Shown here one piece after another: positions 5,847 to 12,595 of a stretch of DNA of 15,980 nucleotides. The DNA is taken from assembly GCA_002793635.1 (NCBI GenBank), contig PFEM01000007.1, positions 266-16,245 on the forward strand, given 5' to 3'. Positions within the stretch are counted from its first letter, which is position 1. The number at the start of each line of letters is the position of its first letter. The position numbers and the translations under genes were made by a program. The notes beneath the pieces were generated by a model, which did not search any database, was not told the origin of the DNA, and saw only the letters and a list, made by a program, of their open reading frames with translations. This DNA is from Candidatus Shapirobacteria bacterium CG10_big_fil_rev_8_21_14_0_10_48_15 (lineage in GTDB: Bacteria > Patescibacteriota > Microgenomatia > PFEM01).

Positions 5847-7074
5847 GTCTTGGCGGCTGGCCTTGATCGGGCCAAATTTTGACGATCCCAAAAACGCCAT
5901 CAAATCCCGGCGTCACCACGATCTTTCCCTGCCTGACTTTGCTGATCGCTTCGGCCAGTTTTTTACCACCCACCCGACTAATTAATTCTGGTTTTATTCG
6001 GAGCAAAATTGCCAATTCCGAACCCAAGCTTTTTATTAATCTTTCGTACTCATTGATAACTTTTTGGCTGGAAACACCAACACTTAAAACTTCTGATAAA
6101 ATTTCTGCCAAAGGGACTAATTTAACAAAATTCGGCCGGCCGGAACGATTAATGGCAAAAGGCCGGTTGGCTAATTGTTCAACACGGTGCATCACCCCTA
6201 CCGTCAACGGCCGGCCACAAACTGGACAGGTTGTCCCGAGCTTCTTGGTCTGTAGCGGCGATTGCACCACCGCGCATTTCCGATGACCAGTATAATGATA
6301 TTTCCCCTCCTCCGGATAGAACTCAACCGTAAGCTTAATTTGCTGTTCTCTGATTGCCTTCCTAATATCGGCATATTCTAATCTCGGTGTATCGATTTTG
6401 AAGATTGTCATTTCTCTTCCCAGTTTGGCCGGGGAATGGGCGTCAGAAAAACTCAAAATTGACCGGCCATCCAACTCCGCTACCCGCCAATTCATCGCCG
6501 GATCAGAGGATAAGCCGGTCTCAATGCCGTAAATATGATCGCTAAATTCCCCAAAGCACTCCTTGATGGAATCAAAGCCGGACTTGGAACCGTAAAGGGA
6601 GTACCAAGGGGTCCAAATATGCGCCGGAATGATCAGACAATTTTTATCAATGGAAAAAATTAACTCGGCCAGATCGCGGGCGGACAGGCCAATGATCGGC
6701 CGGCCGTCGGCCATCAGGTTCGCCCCGCGCTTCCGCAACGCCAGGTTAATTTTTTCCACCACGCCGAATGACGGGGCCAGCACCAGATTATGAATCCGCC
6801 TGGTTTTCCCTCCCTGGGAGTAAATACTGGCAATTTCGGTGGACAAAATAAATTTGGGGCCGCGAAAATCATCCCCGCTGGTAAAAATCCCCTCGCCCGC
6901 TTCCGTTAAACCTGCCTTTAACTCGCGCAGCCACAAGGGATGCGTCCAATCACCCGAGGCAACCAAATCAAGACCTTTCTTTCGCGCCCAACGGGCAATT
7001 TCGGAAATCGTCATGAGAGGGGAAACCGCACGTGAGTAGCGACTGTGAAGATGAAGATCAGCCACTATCTGCAT
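5824..7074 (-). CDS. Endonuclease Q (PHP-domain DNA repair nuclease)
   Basis: A 416-residue protein with an N-terminal PHP metal-dependent phosphoesterase domain: DLHLHSRYS (His8, His10), GDWTHP (41-46), STE (Glu80), IHNL (His95), PAHIWTPW (His152) and FSDAHS (211-213). A zinc-finger-like segment follows, GHRKC (His264, Cys267) and CPVCGRPL (Cys283, Cys286), then a helical region resembling helix-hairpin-helix (ELISRVGGKKLAEAI, 363-377). This order matches the archaeal EndoQ family, which cuts DNA 5' of deaminated bases and has some bacterial members, sometimes mislabelled UvrD helicase. The extreme C-terminus QESLF resembles a beta-clamp-binding peptide (inference). The ATG follows a TGCTAAAAT box by six bases with no Shine-Dalgarno. 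Confidence 0.85.
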   Translation of the reverse strand: MQIVADLHLHSRYSRAVSPLMTISEIARWARKKGLDLVASGDWTHPLWLRELKAGLTEAGEGIFTSGDDFRGPKFILSTEIASIYSQGGKTRRIHNLVLAPSFGVVEKINLALRKRGANLMADGRPIIGLSARDLAELIFSIDKNCLIIPAHIWTPWYSLYGSKSGFDSIKECFGEFSDHIYGIETGLSSDPAMNWRVAELDGRSILSFSDAHSPAKLGREMTIFKIDTPRLEYADIRKAIREQQIKLTVEFYPEEGKYHYTGHRKCAVVQSPLQTKKLGTTCPVCGRPLTVGVMHRVEQLANRPFAINRSGRPNFVKLVPLAEILSEVLSVGVSSQKVINEYERLIKSLGSELAILLRIKPELISRVGGKKLAEAISKVRQGKIVVTPGFDGVFGIVKIWPDQGQPPRPSQESLF

Positions 7075-7080
7075 GGGCTG

Positions 7081-7089
7081 ATTTTAGCA
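7081..7089 (-). promoter_or_regulatory. Extended -10 box, probable leaderless promoter of endonuclease Q
   Basis: On the minus strand TGCTAAAAT is an extended -10 element (TG-n-TAAAAT, five of six matches). It ends six bases before the ATG at 7074, so transcription would start at or next to the first codon. No -35 box is recognisable. The identical nonamer with the identical six-base spacing precedes the ATG of the NAD(P)H-hydrate dehydratase gene. Confidence 0.5.
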
Positions 7090-7118
7090 TAAAGTCCCAC
7101 ACCGCTTCTCGGCAAATT

Positions 7119-7155
7119 CATCCCTGGGGAATGAGCCGCTCACACCCCAGGGATG
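7119..7155. other. Perfect 11-bp hairpin in the structured gap
   Basis: CATCCCTGGGG (7119-7129) pairs with CCCCAGGGATG (7145-7155) around a 15-base loop. It lies between the terminator-like hairpin and the endonuclease Q promoter. No T-run follows on either strand, so it is not a terminator. It may be a repeat, a protein-binding site or part of an RNA leader. Confidence 0.7.
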
Positions 7156-7167
7156 TAAACACGGCGT

Positions 7168-7317
7168 TTAAACAAAAAGAGCAGGGTAGCTGGGGGGGTC
7201 AAAAAAGAACAATGATAGCAATAAGATATTGCTAAACCCCCCAGCTCCCTGCTTGTTAAAAGAGGCCGTCGCCTCTTCTAGTTGTCGAAAGTGAAGATTC
7301 CTCTTCACTTTCTCCAT
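7168..7317 (-). CDS. Possible 49-aa ORF inside the hairpin region
   Basis: ATG 7317 opens a 49-codon frame ending at TAA 7168-7170. It begins MEKVKRNLHFRQLEEATASF, has a hydrophobic stretch (SNILLLSLFFFD) and ends PPSYPALFV. GGAG directly abuts the ATG and is too close to act as a ribosome binding site. All of the coding span is also hairpin stems or terminator, which would have to be tolerated by a coding sequence. The same frame continues open after the stop to 7086. It could be a real small protein, a decayed gene or chance. I recognise no family. Confidence 0.25.
   Translation of the reverse strand: MEKVKRNLHFRQLEEATASFNKQGAGGFSNILLLSLFFFDPPSYPALFV
7170..7253 (-). terminator. Long rho-independent terminator with nested stem
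   Basis: On the minus strand, AGCAGGGAGCTGGGGGG (7253-7237) pairs with CCCCCCAGCT (7197-7188), then one bulged A, then CCCTGCT (7186-7180). The arms are followed at once by CTTTTTGTTT (7179-7170). The 39-base loop holds a second perfect stem, TAGCAATA-TCT-TATTGCTA (7216-7234). A 17-bp GC-rich stem plus U-tract is a strong terminator. It could end the Fic-to-exchanger operon, whose last stop is at 7414, and/or a short RNA starting near 7356. Confidence 0.75.
7260..7277. other. 7-bp hairpin
   Basis: AAGAGGC (7260-7266) and GCCTCTT (7271-7277) pair perfectly around a four-base loop. It is one of four consecutive hairpins in the gap and lies seven bases beyond the terminator-like stem. Confidence 0.65.
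7287..7312. other. 11-bp hairpin with 4-base loop
   Basis: GAAAGTGAAGA (7287-7297) and TCTTCACTTTC (7302-7312) pair perfectly around TTCC; on the minus strand the loop is GGAA. It would be the first hairpin of a minus-strand transcript from the promoter at 7363-7391. Confidence 0.7.
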
Positions 7318-7362
7318 CTCCGCTTCGCTTACACTCTTTCATATTTGAAAAAATGTAGACAT

Positions 7363-7391
7363 AATATACCACACATTATAGGGTTTGTCAA
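7363..7391 (-). promoter_or_regulatory. Strong sigma70-type promoter reading into the structured gap
   Basis: On the minus strand a perfect TTGACA (7386-7391) is followed after exactly 17 bases by TATATT (7363-7368, five of six matches). It lies 23 bases beyond the stop of the exchanger gene, so it is not that gene's promoter. It points into the hairpin cluster and towards endonuclease Q. It is the best promoter match in the window. Confidence 0.65.
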
Positions 7392-7413
7392 CCATGACCA
7401 GAGCAAGCACGAT

Positions 7414-8403
7414 TCAGGGATGGATAAATTCGGAGAAAACAAAGGACAGATAAAAGCCCAGTAAAAAAGCACCTTCCCAACGCTCCAATTGGTGCTTGGT
7501 GCGGATAAAATAATAAAACAGTCCAAAGGCGATCACAAAAGCCAGCGTCGCCAGCAAATACTCGGCCAGGGCTTCAATTCGCACCGGCGCAATCAGCGCC
7601 ACCACGCCAATGATCAGCGTGCTGTTAGTGACAATTGATCCCAAAAGATTGCCAAAAACCATTGACGGCTGATGGTCTTTGACGGCCTTAAGCGAAAAGG
7701 CCAACTCCGGCAGGGTGGTACCAATTGCCACAATCACCAAGCCAATCATCATCAAGGGCAAATTAAGCGCCAACGCAATTTTAGAAGCCAACCGAACAAT
7801 CATGTCTGCCGCAAAAAGCAGCAAAGCAACGCTCAAAAAAGTCCAGCCGATCTCTTTTTTAGTACCGCGGTGACTCATCTGCCGTAACAGGCGATGAGGA
7901 AAATCCTCCTCACCGAGTTGTTCACTCGCCTGCTGACTAACTGCCTGACGCTTTTTTTCACCAAAAACCATCACTTGATAAAAGCCATACAGCGCCAGCA
8001 AAATCAGGCCGTCAATCCGGGAAAGACTTTTGTCTACCAAAAGCAGCATCGGCGCTGCCCCAGCCAAAAAAGTGTAAAAAACATCCCGACGCAAAAAAGT
8101 GCCTTGTACATTGACCAACCCGCCCACTAGGGCTGCCCCACCAATCACCAGTGACAAGTTAGCCACGTTGGCACCAATGATATTTCCCAAAGATAAACTT
8201 GGTTTCCCTGACAAGGCCGAAGCAACCCCCACAAACAGCTCCGGCAAACTAGTAGCTAAAGCCAAAAAAAAGCTGGTGATGGCAAATTTGCCCAAGCGCG
8301 TCCGTTCCGAAACCGATTTGAGGTTGACCAACAAAATATCACTAGCTTTAATCAGCAAAAAGGAAAACACAACAATCAAAACTAAATAAATCGGCAGCAT
8401 CAT
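7414..8403 (-). CDS. Na+/Ca2+ exchanger family (CaCA) antiporter
   Basis: A 329-residue inner-membrane cation antiporter with about 10 membrane segments in two inverted halves. The first alpha repeat is ATSLPELFVG (50-59) with GNIIGANVANLSLVIG; the second is GTTLPELAFS (228-237) with GNLLGSIVTNSTLIIG. The glutamates of both LPE motifs (Glu55, Glu233) are the ion-binding residues of the family. A charged loop at about 148-187 joins the halves. The length fits the bacterial YrbG-like group. It starts in an ATGA overlap with the upstream P-type ATPase gene, so two cation exporters are made together; Ca2+ is the likely shared ion. Two ATGs (8403 and 8400) are possible starts. Confidence 0.92.
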   Translation of the reverse strand: MMLPIYLVLIVVFSFLLIKASDILLVNLKSVSERTRLGKFAITSFFLALATSLPELFVGVASALSGKPSLSLGNIIGANVANLSLVIGGAALVGGLVNVQGTFLRRDVFYTFLAGAAPMLLLVDKSLSRIDGLILLALYGFYQVMVFGEKKRQAVSQQASEQLGEEDFPHRLLRQMSHRGTKKEIGWTFLSVALLLFAADMIVRLASKIALALNLPLMMIGLVIVAIGTTLPELAFSLKAVKDHQPSMVFGNLLGSIVTNSTLIIGVVALIAPVRIEALAEYLLATLAFVIAFGLFYYFIRTKHQLERWEGAFLLGFYLSFVFSEFIHP

Positions 8404-10841
8404 GTGGCTTTTCTTATTCTACCAAAAATCCACTTGGTTACTTCAACAGCTAGTAAACTCAAAGTTCCCAACGCAAGCAAAAATGTCCACTCACTTGCTC
8501 CCAAAGCGTGGGTTTTGAGTAGCTTTTGCAAAAACGGCAAATAAACCGCGCCGACGAGCATTAAAAGGCCGACCAGCACTGCCGCGGTCAACATTTTATT
8601 GCCAAACGGGTTGTAATGAAAAATTGTTTTGCGCAGGCTGCGGCAAGAAAAAGCGATAAAAATTGAGTCGATGCCCAAAGCCGCAAACATGACTGTCTGA
8701 ATATAGTGCAAATGCAACGTGCCTTTGCTTAGCCAGTAAAAAAGCCCCAAAAGAGCCAAGTTTAAAAGCAAGCCGATCACAAAAATCAGCACCTTTAATT
8801 CTCTGTCTAAAAGCGGCGCTTGCCGGGGGCGGGGTTTTTCCATCATGACTTCTTTTTCCTCCGGTTCAAAGGCCAAAGCGACCCCCGGAAAAGTGTCTTC
8901 AATTAGATTCACCCACAGGATTTGGGCCGCCGTCACCGGTAAAGGCAGCTTTAAAAAAAGTGACCCACCAATCAAAATAATTTCCGTAAAACTATCCGAC
9001 AGTAAATACAAAATCACTTTTTTGATATTTTCAAAAATTGTCCGGCCTTCTTCGATCGCGTGGACAATCGTCGCAAAATTTGAATCCAGCAACACCATGT
9101 CTGCCGTTTGCTTGGCCACGTCACTGGCCTCGCCCACGACAATCCCAATATCGGCCCTTTTCAGAGCCGGGGCATCGTTGACCCCATCACCGGTCATTGC
9201 TACCACCTCGCCGTTATCCTTGAGCGCCTGGACAATTTTTAGTTTTTGTTCAGGGTTGGTGCGGGCAAACAAAACTACCTCGCTCACTTTTTGCCTTAGC
9301 GCAGCGGGCGTCAATTGGGTCAACTCGTCACCGGTTAAGGCGTGATCGCCCCCACTCAGCCCCAGCTTTTCCAAAACCGCCAAAGCCGTGGGCAGATAAT
9401 CACCGGTAATCACTTTGACCTTGATGCCGGCTTTTTGACACTCTGCCAAAGCCGTTTTGACTGTTTCCCGCACCGGGTCCTCATAAACCAGCACGCCTAA
9501 CCAATTCAAAGCTTGCAGATCTGAACTAGAAACTTTTAGCTTGGCACTGGTAACTTTTTTATACGCGAAGCCCACCAGGCGATAACTCTTTTGACCGTAA
9601 TTTTCGAATTTCTTCTGCCAAACTGCTTTTTGCTTCAGGTTGGTTCGCGCCAGCACTACTTCCGGCGCCCCGGAAACGAGCAATAAGCCCGGGTGAAGCG
9701 TCGCAATTAACTTCGTCTCGGGCGAAAATGGTTTTTCATCCAAGCGTTCGCATCGTTCCCTTAATTTCTTAATGGCTTCTTTGCCTAATTTCTTTTCGCT
9801 CCACTCCATCATCGCTGTTTCCAACGGATCGCGCCGGTCATTGCAAAGTACCGCTGCTTTTACCAACAGCGCCTCATCCAGACTCTCTGCCTGCACCACC
9901 TGCAGCTTGCCCTCGGTCAAAGTGCCGGTTTTATCCGCACAAATGACGCTCACCGAACCCAGCGTCTCGGCGGCCAAAAGCTTACGCACAATGGCCTTGC
10001 GCTTCAAAATCCGTTGCATTCCCAAAGCCAAAATCACCGTCAGGGTCACCACCAGCCCCTCGGGAATCGCCGCCACGGCCACCGCCACACTCGTGGTAAA
10101 CATTTCCAAAGGTTCATAGCCCAAAAGCGCCCCGGTAGCAAAAATCAGGACTGTAAATACCGCCACCACAAGCGCCAAAATTTTAGCCAGCTTGCCCAAC
10201 TGCATTTGTAAAGGCGTTTTTCCCTCTTCGACCTCACCCACCCGTTTCCCAATCTGACCCATTTGCGTGGCCATCCCTGTTTGAGCCACCACCATCTTGG
10301 CAATCCCGGTCACCACGATGGTGCCCATAAAAACCCTTTGCCTCTCGGTTAACTCAGTCAACTCGGCCGCCTTCTTCTCCACCGGCAAACTCTCTCCGGT
10401 CAAAATCGCCTCATTAAGCGAAAAATCTTTGGCTTCGATCAAAACCCCATCGGCCGGTACCCGTGCCCCGATCGTCAAAATGACCAAATCTCCCGGCACA
10501 ATTTCCCGAGTATCAATTTCTTTCTGCTGGCCATCACGCACCACTTTGGCTTTTGAAGCCAACAACTGGCGCAGCGCTTCCAGCGCTTTTTGGGCCTTTT
10601 GTTCTTGGTAAAAACCCAAGCCGGTATTGAGCAATACCGCCGCCAAAATAACGATGGCGTCGGTATAATCGCCCAAAAAAATCGTGGTCAGGCCAGCAAT
10701 CAACAGGATATAAATGAGAGGCGATTTCAGTTGAGACAAAAGGATTTTAGGCCAAGCCGTGGTCTTTTTTTCGGCCAGTTGGTTGGGGCCAAACTTGGCT
10801 AACCGCCGCCGCACCTCTGGAGAGGTTAAGCCGGTTTTCAT
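8400..10841 (-). CDS. Calcium-type (P2A-like) P-type cation-transporting ATPase
   Basis: An 813-residue P-type ATPase that drives cation export by a phospho-aspartate cycle. Motifs in order: TGES (148-151) in the actuator domain, IPEGL (259-263) in the fourth membrane helix, DKTGTLTEG with phosphorylated Asp303, MTGDGVNDAP (549-558), and NLIED (645-649) in the sixth membrane helix. IPEGL and the Asn and Asp of NLIED are typical of Ca2+ pumps (SERCA/PMR1 group), although the Thr of the usual NLVTD is Glu here, so Mn2+ or another cation is possible. The N-domain is short. It starts in an ATGA overlap with the ligase gene and ends in an ATGA overlap with the exchanger. Confidence 0.93.
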   Translation of the reverse strand: MKTGLTSPEVRRRLAKFGPNQLAEKKTTAWPKILLSQLKSPLIYILLIAGLTTIFLGDYTDAIVILAAVLLNTGLGFYQEQKAQKALEALRQLLASKAKVVRDGQQKEIDTREIVPGDLVILTIGARVPADGVLIEAKDFSLNEAILTGESLPVEKKAAELTELTERQRVFMGTIVVTGIAKMVVAQTGMATQMGQIGKRVGEVEEGKTPLQMQLGKLAKILALVVAVFTVLIFATGALLGYEPLEMFTTSVAVAVAAIPEGLVVTLTVILALGMQRILKRKAIVRKLLAAETLGSVSVICADKTGTLTEGKLQVVQAESLDEALLVKAAVLCNDRRDPLETAMMEWSEKKLGKEAIKKLRERCERLDEKPFSPETKLIATLHPGLLLVSGAPEVVLARTNLKQKAVWQKKFENYGQKSYRLVGFAYKKVTSAKLKVSSSDLQALNWLGVLVYEDPVRETVKTALAECQKAGIKVKVITGDYLPTALAVLEKLGLSGGDHALTGDELTQLTPAALRQKVSEVVLFARTNPEQKLKIVQALKDNGEVVAMTGDGVNDAPALKRADIGIVVGEASDVAKQTADMVLLDSNFATIVHAIEEGRTIFENIKKVILYLLSDSFTEIILIGGSLFLKLPLPVTAAQILWVNLIEDTFPGVALAFEPEEKEVMMEKPRPRQAPLLDRELKVLIFVIGLLLNLALLGLFYWLSKGTLHLHYIQTVMFAALGIDSIFIAFSCRSLRKTIFHYNPFGNKMLTAAVLVGLLMLVGAVYLPFLQKLLKTHALGASEWTFLLALGTLSLLAVEVTKWIFGRIRKAT

Positions 10842-12595
10842 TTCTGCAATTCATAAAGCTTTTTTAATTCTGCCAGGCTGGTAGCTTGGAAGGCGTCTTT
10901 ATCGTCGCGAAAGCGAATCAGCCGGGGAAAACGCAAGGCATATTGGGCCGTGTGAATCGGCGATCGGGTAATATTATCCGCTTCGATCTCCACCACAATT
11001 TTTGGCTCGCACCAAACATCGGGAAACAAGTTCTTATCTACTTGATAATTTCTAGGCATCTTGATTAACTCTGTTCCTCGGCATCTCCGTTTCATCTCCC
11101 GCCACTGGTTGTCAGTCAAGCCGGTACCGATTTTGCTAACTGTCAAAAATTCCTGGCCATGGCGCGCCCCCACCAAAAAGGCGCCGATGCCAAAGGCCGC
11201 TCGCTTGCCACGGCCGTGGTAATAACCCATCACGACGCAATCCAGCGTGTCCGTCAACCCGGCCCCCTTCTTGCCTTTTTCTGATTTCAATTTCACCCAG
11301 GTAAAGCCGCGCCGGCCGGGCTCATAAGGGGCTGACCATTTTTTGATCACGACCCCCTCTAGCCCTTTGGCAATTTGCTCATCATGATAGCACCGCAGCC
11401 GCTCCGGATCAGCGGTGACTATCTGCGGAGACAGCATGATGGTTTGGTTGCTCTTGGGCAAAACTTGCTCCAAAAGCCGGCGGCGTTGGCGAAACGGCTT
11501 TTTGAGCCAACTTTGGCCGTTGTAAAACAAAATATCAAAGCAAAAATACTTGAGAGGAATCTCCTTGCTGGTGGCGCCCACCTCATATTTGCGCTTGCGT
11601 TTGATCGTTTCCTGAAACGGCAAAAAGCGGCTGGTTTGAGGATCATAGCCGATGGCTTCACCATCCAAAATGACTGATTTAGCTTTTAACTCCTTACCCA
11701 AAGCCGCCACTAAGTCCGGGAACATCGCGGCCACGTTTTCCAAATTACGGGTAAAAATCACCGTTTGCTGCGGACCAAAATGAATTTGCAGACGGGTCCC
11801 GTCGTATTTGGGCTCCACCGCCACCATGGCTTCTTCCTGGACCCCCCGGCCTGAGCTCGGGGCGAAGGCCTGCCGAGGGGCCATCTTGGTAATGATTTCC
11901 TCGGTCGTCCCCAGCCGCTGGCACAGCGCCGGCATGACCGGCACGCCCAAACTAACGGTTAGCTTCTCCAGTCCCTGCAGCCCTTTTTCTTTGACCACCT
12001 GGGCAATATAACCGGCATCGGCCCGGATATTGTAAGCCTCCTCAACGACTTCTCGCTTACTTTTGTTACCCGCTACCAGCCAAGAAAGGGCGTCCAAAAT
12101 CGTCAAGTCGGAAAACCCCAATCTTAATTTACCCAGGGTGATGCGGACCACAAATTTGGCGCTTTGGCTCTCCAAGCCGCTCAAGAGACTCGCCAGCTGA
12201 TTGATTTTACGCTCCACCGAACCCCCGCCGCCTTCTTGGGCAATGATCTCCAACTGTTGGTAGACTTGAGACACTGACAGGGGCTTGCTTTTCTCTTGCT
12301 GATCATAAAGCTGGACCAGATCACCTAAATCGCCTTTTTGCTGATAGGCTTTGCGGATTTCTTTTTCTTCCTGGCCATAAGCCTTAGCCAACACGCGCAC
12401 CATCAACTTCTCCGCCAGATTAAATTCCGTATTGGCAAACCGCGGGCCCAAGCGACCTTGAGAAAGATAGCAAATTTGGGCCACTTCCTGGCCGTCAGCC
12501 TGATCAAAAAGAGCCGCCAAAATTTCGGTGATCGCCAAACGGGAGTTGGTCTGTTCCAACTTGGCTAAATAATCTGCCAACCGTTTAAATTTCAT
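10838..12595 (-). CDS. lig: ATP-dependent DNA ligase, archaeal/eukaryal type
   Basis: A 585-residue ligase that seals DNA nicks via an enzyme-AMP intermediate. It has an N-terminal helical DNA-binding domain (about 1-215), an adenylation domain with the nucleotide-accepting lysine in EPKYDGTR (Lys263), LDGEAIGYD (310-318), FCFDILFYNG (351-360), EGVVIKK (413-419) and WVKLK (433-437), and an OB-fold domain ending RFPRLIRFRDDK. The length and three-domain order are those of archaeal ligases, not of the NAD-dependent LigA general in bacteria. An unusual segment of about 17 residues (239-256) lies just before the active site and is encoded by a GC-rich palindrome. The gene overlaps Fic upstream and the ATPase downstream by ATGA. 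Confidence 0.94.
   Translation of the reverse strand: MKFKRLADYLAKLEQTNSRLAITEILAALFDQADGQEVAQICYLSQGRLGPRFANTEFNLAEKLMVRVLAKAYGQEEKEIRKAYQQKGDLGDLVQLYDQQEKSKPLSVSQVYQQLEIIAQEGGGGSVERKINQLASLLSGLESQSAKFVVRITLGKLRLGFSDLTILDALSWLVAGNKSKREVVEEAYNIRADAGYIAQVVKEKGLQGLEKLTVSLGVPVMPALCQRLGTTEEIITKMAPRQAFAPSSGRGVQEEAMVAVEPKYDGTRLQIHFGPQQTVIFTRNLENVAAMFPDLVAALGKELKAKSVILDGEAIGYDPQTSRFLPFQETIKRKRKYEVGATSKEIPLKYFCFDILFYNGQSWLKKPFRQRRRLLEQVLPKSNQTIMLSPQIVTADPERLRCYHDEQIAKGLEGVVIKKWSAPYEPGRRGFTWVKLKSEKGKKGAGLTDTLDCVVMGYYHGRGKRAAFGIGAFLVGARHGQEFLTVSKIGTGLTDNQWREMKRRCRGTELIKMPRNYQVDKNLFPDVWCEPKIVVEIEADNITRSPIHTAQYALRFPRLIRFRDDKDAFQATSLAELKKLYELQK
11839..11881. repeat. GC-rich palindromic element inside the ligase coding sequence
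   Basis: The segment contains nested inverted repeats: GGCCT (11848-11852) with AGGCC (11866-11870), the palindrome GAGCTC (11853-11858), and CCCCCGGC (11843-11850), which can pair alternatively with GCCGAGGGG (11872-11880). It encodes PRQAFAPSSGRGVQEE in the ligase, a stretch I do not expect at this place in the family. It keeps the reading frame and looks like an inserted element, similar in principle to Rickettsia palindromic elements. Confidence 0.5.

Larger units (their letters stand above)
7171..7356 (-). ncRNA. Candidate structured small RNA of about 185 nt
   Basis: A strong minus-strand promoter (7363-7391) predicts a transcript starting near 7356. It would contain hairpins 7287-7312 and 7260-7277 and end at the U-tracted hairpin 7170-7253. 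A self-contained promoter, three hairpins and a terminator in a gene-free gap is the layout of an independent small RNA or of an attenuated leader for endonuclease Q. It does not match tmRNA, SRP RNA, 6S RNA or T-box signatures that I can recognise. End points are inferred. Confidence 0.4.
7075..7413. other. 339-base gene-poor, hairpin-rich intergenic region
   Basis: The only gap longer than 300 bases. It holds, from right to left on the minus strand, a strong promoter, hairpins 7287-7312 and 7260-7277, a long U-tracted hairpin 7170-7253 with a nested stem, hairpin 7119-7155 and the extended -10 box of endonuclease Q. No conserved protein gene or known RNA family is recognised; a 49-aa frame is the only coding candidate. 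Confidence 0.75.

Noticed and set aside
7280..7312. tmRNA-like TTTCGACA sequence in the candidate RNA
   Set aside because: The GGGG acceptor arm, tRNA-like 3' end and tag reading frame of tmRNA are absent.
8408..8420. TGGTAGAAT extended -10 before the exchanger
   Set aside because: It lies within the ATPase coding end and the exchanger start is already explained by the ATGA overlap; chance is likely.
8845..9345. 166-aa plus-strand frame (and others such as 316-876 and 12595-12951)
   Set aside because: These lie antisense inside clear minus-strand genes with full motifs and have Ser/Pro/Thr-rich or basic shadow compositions.
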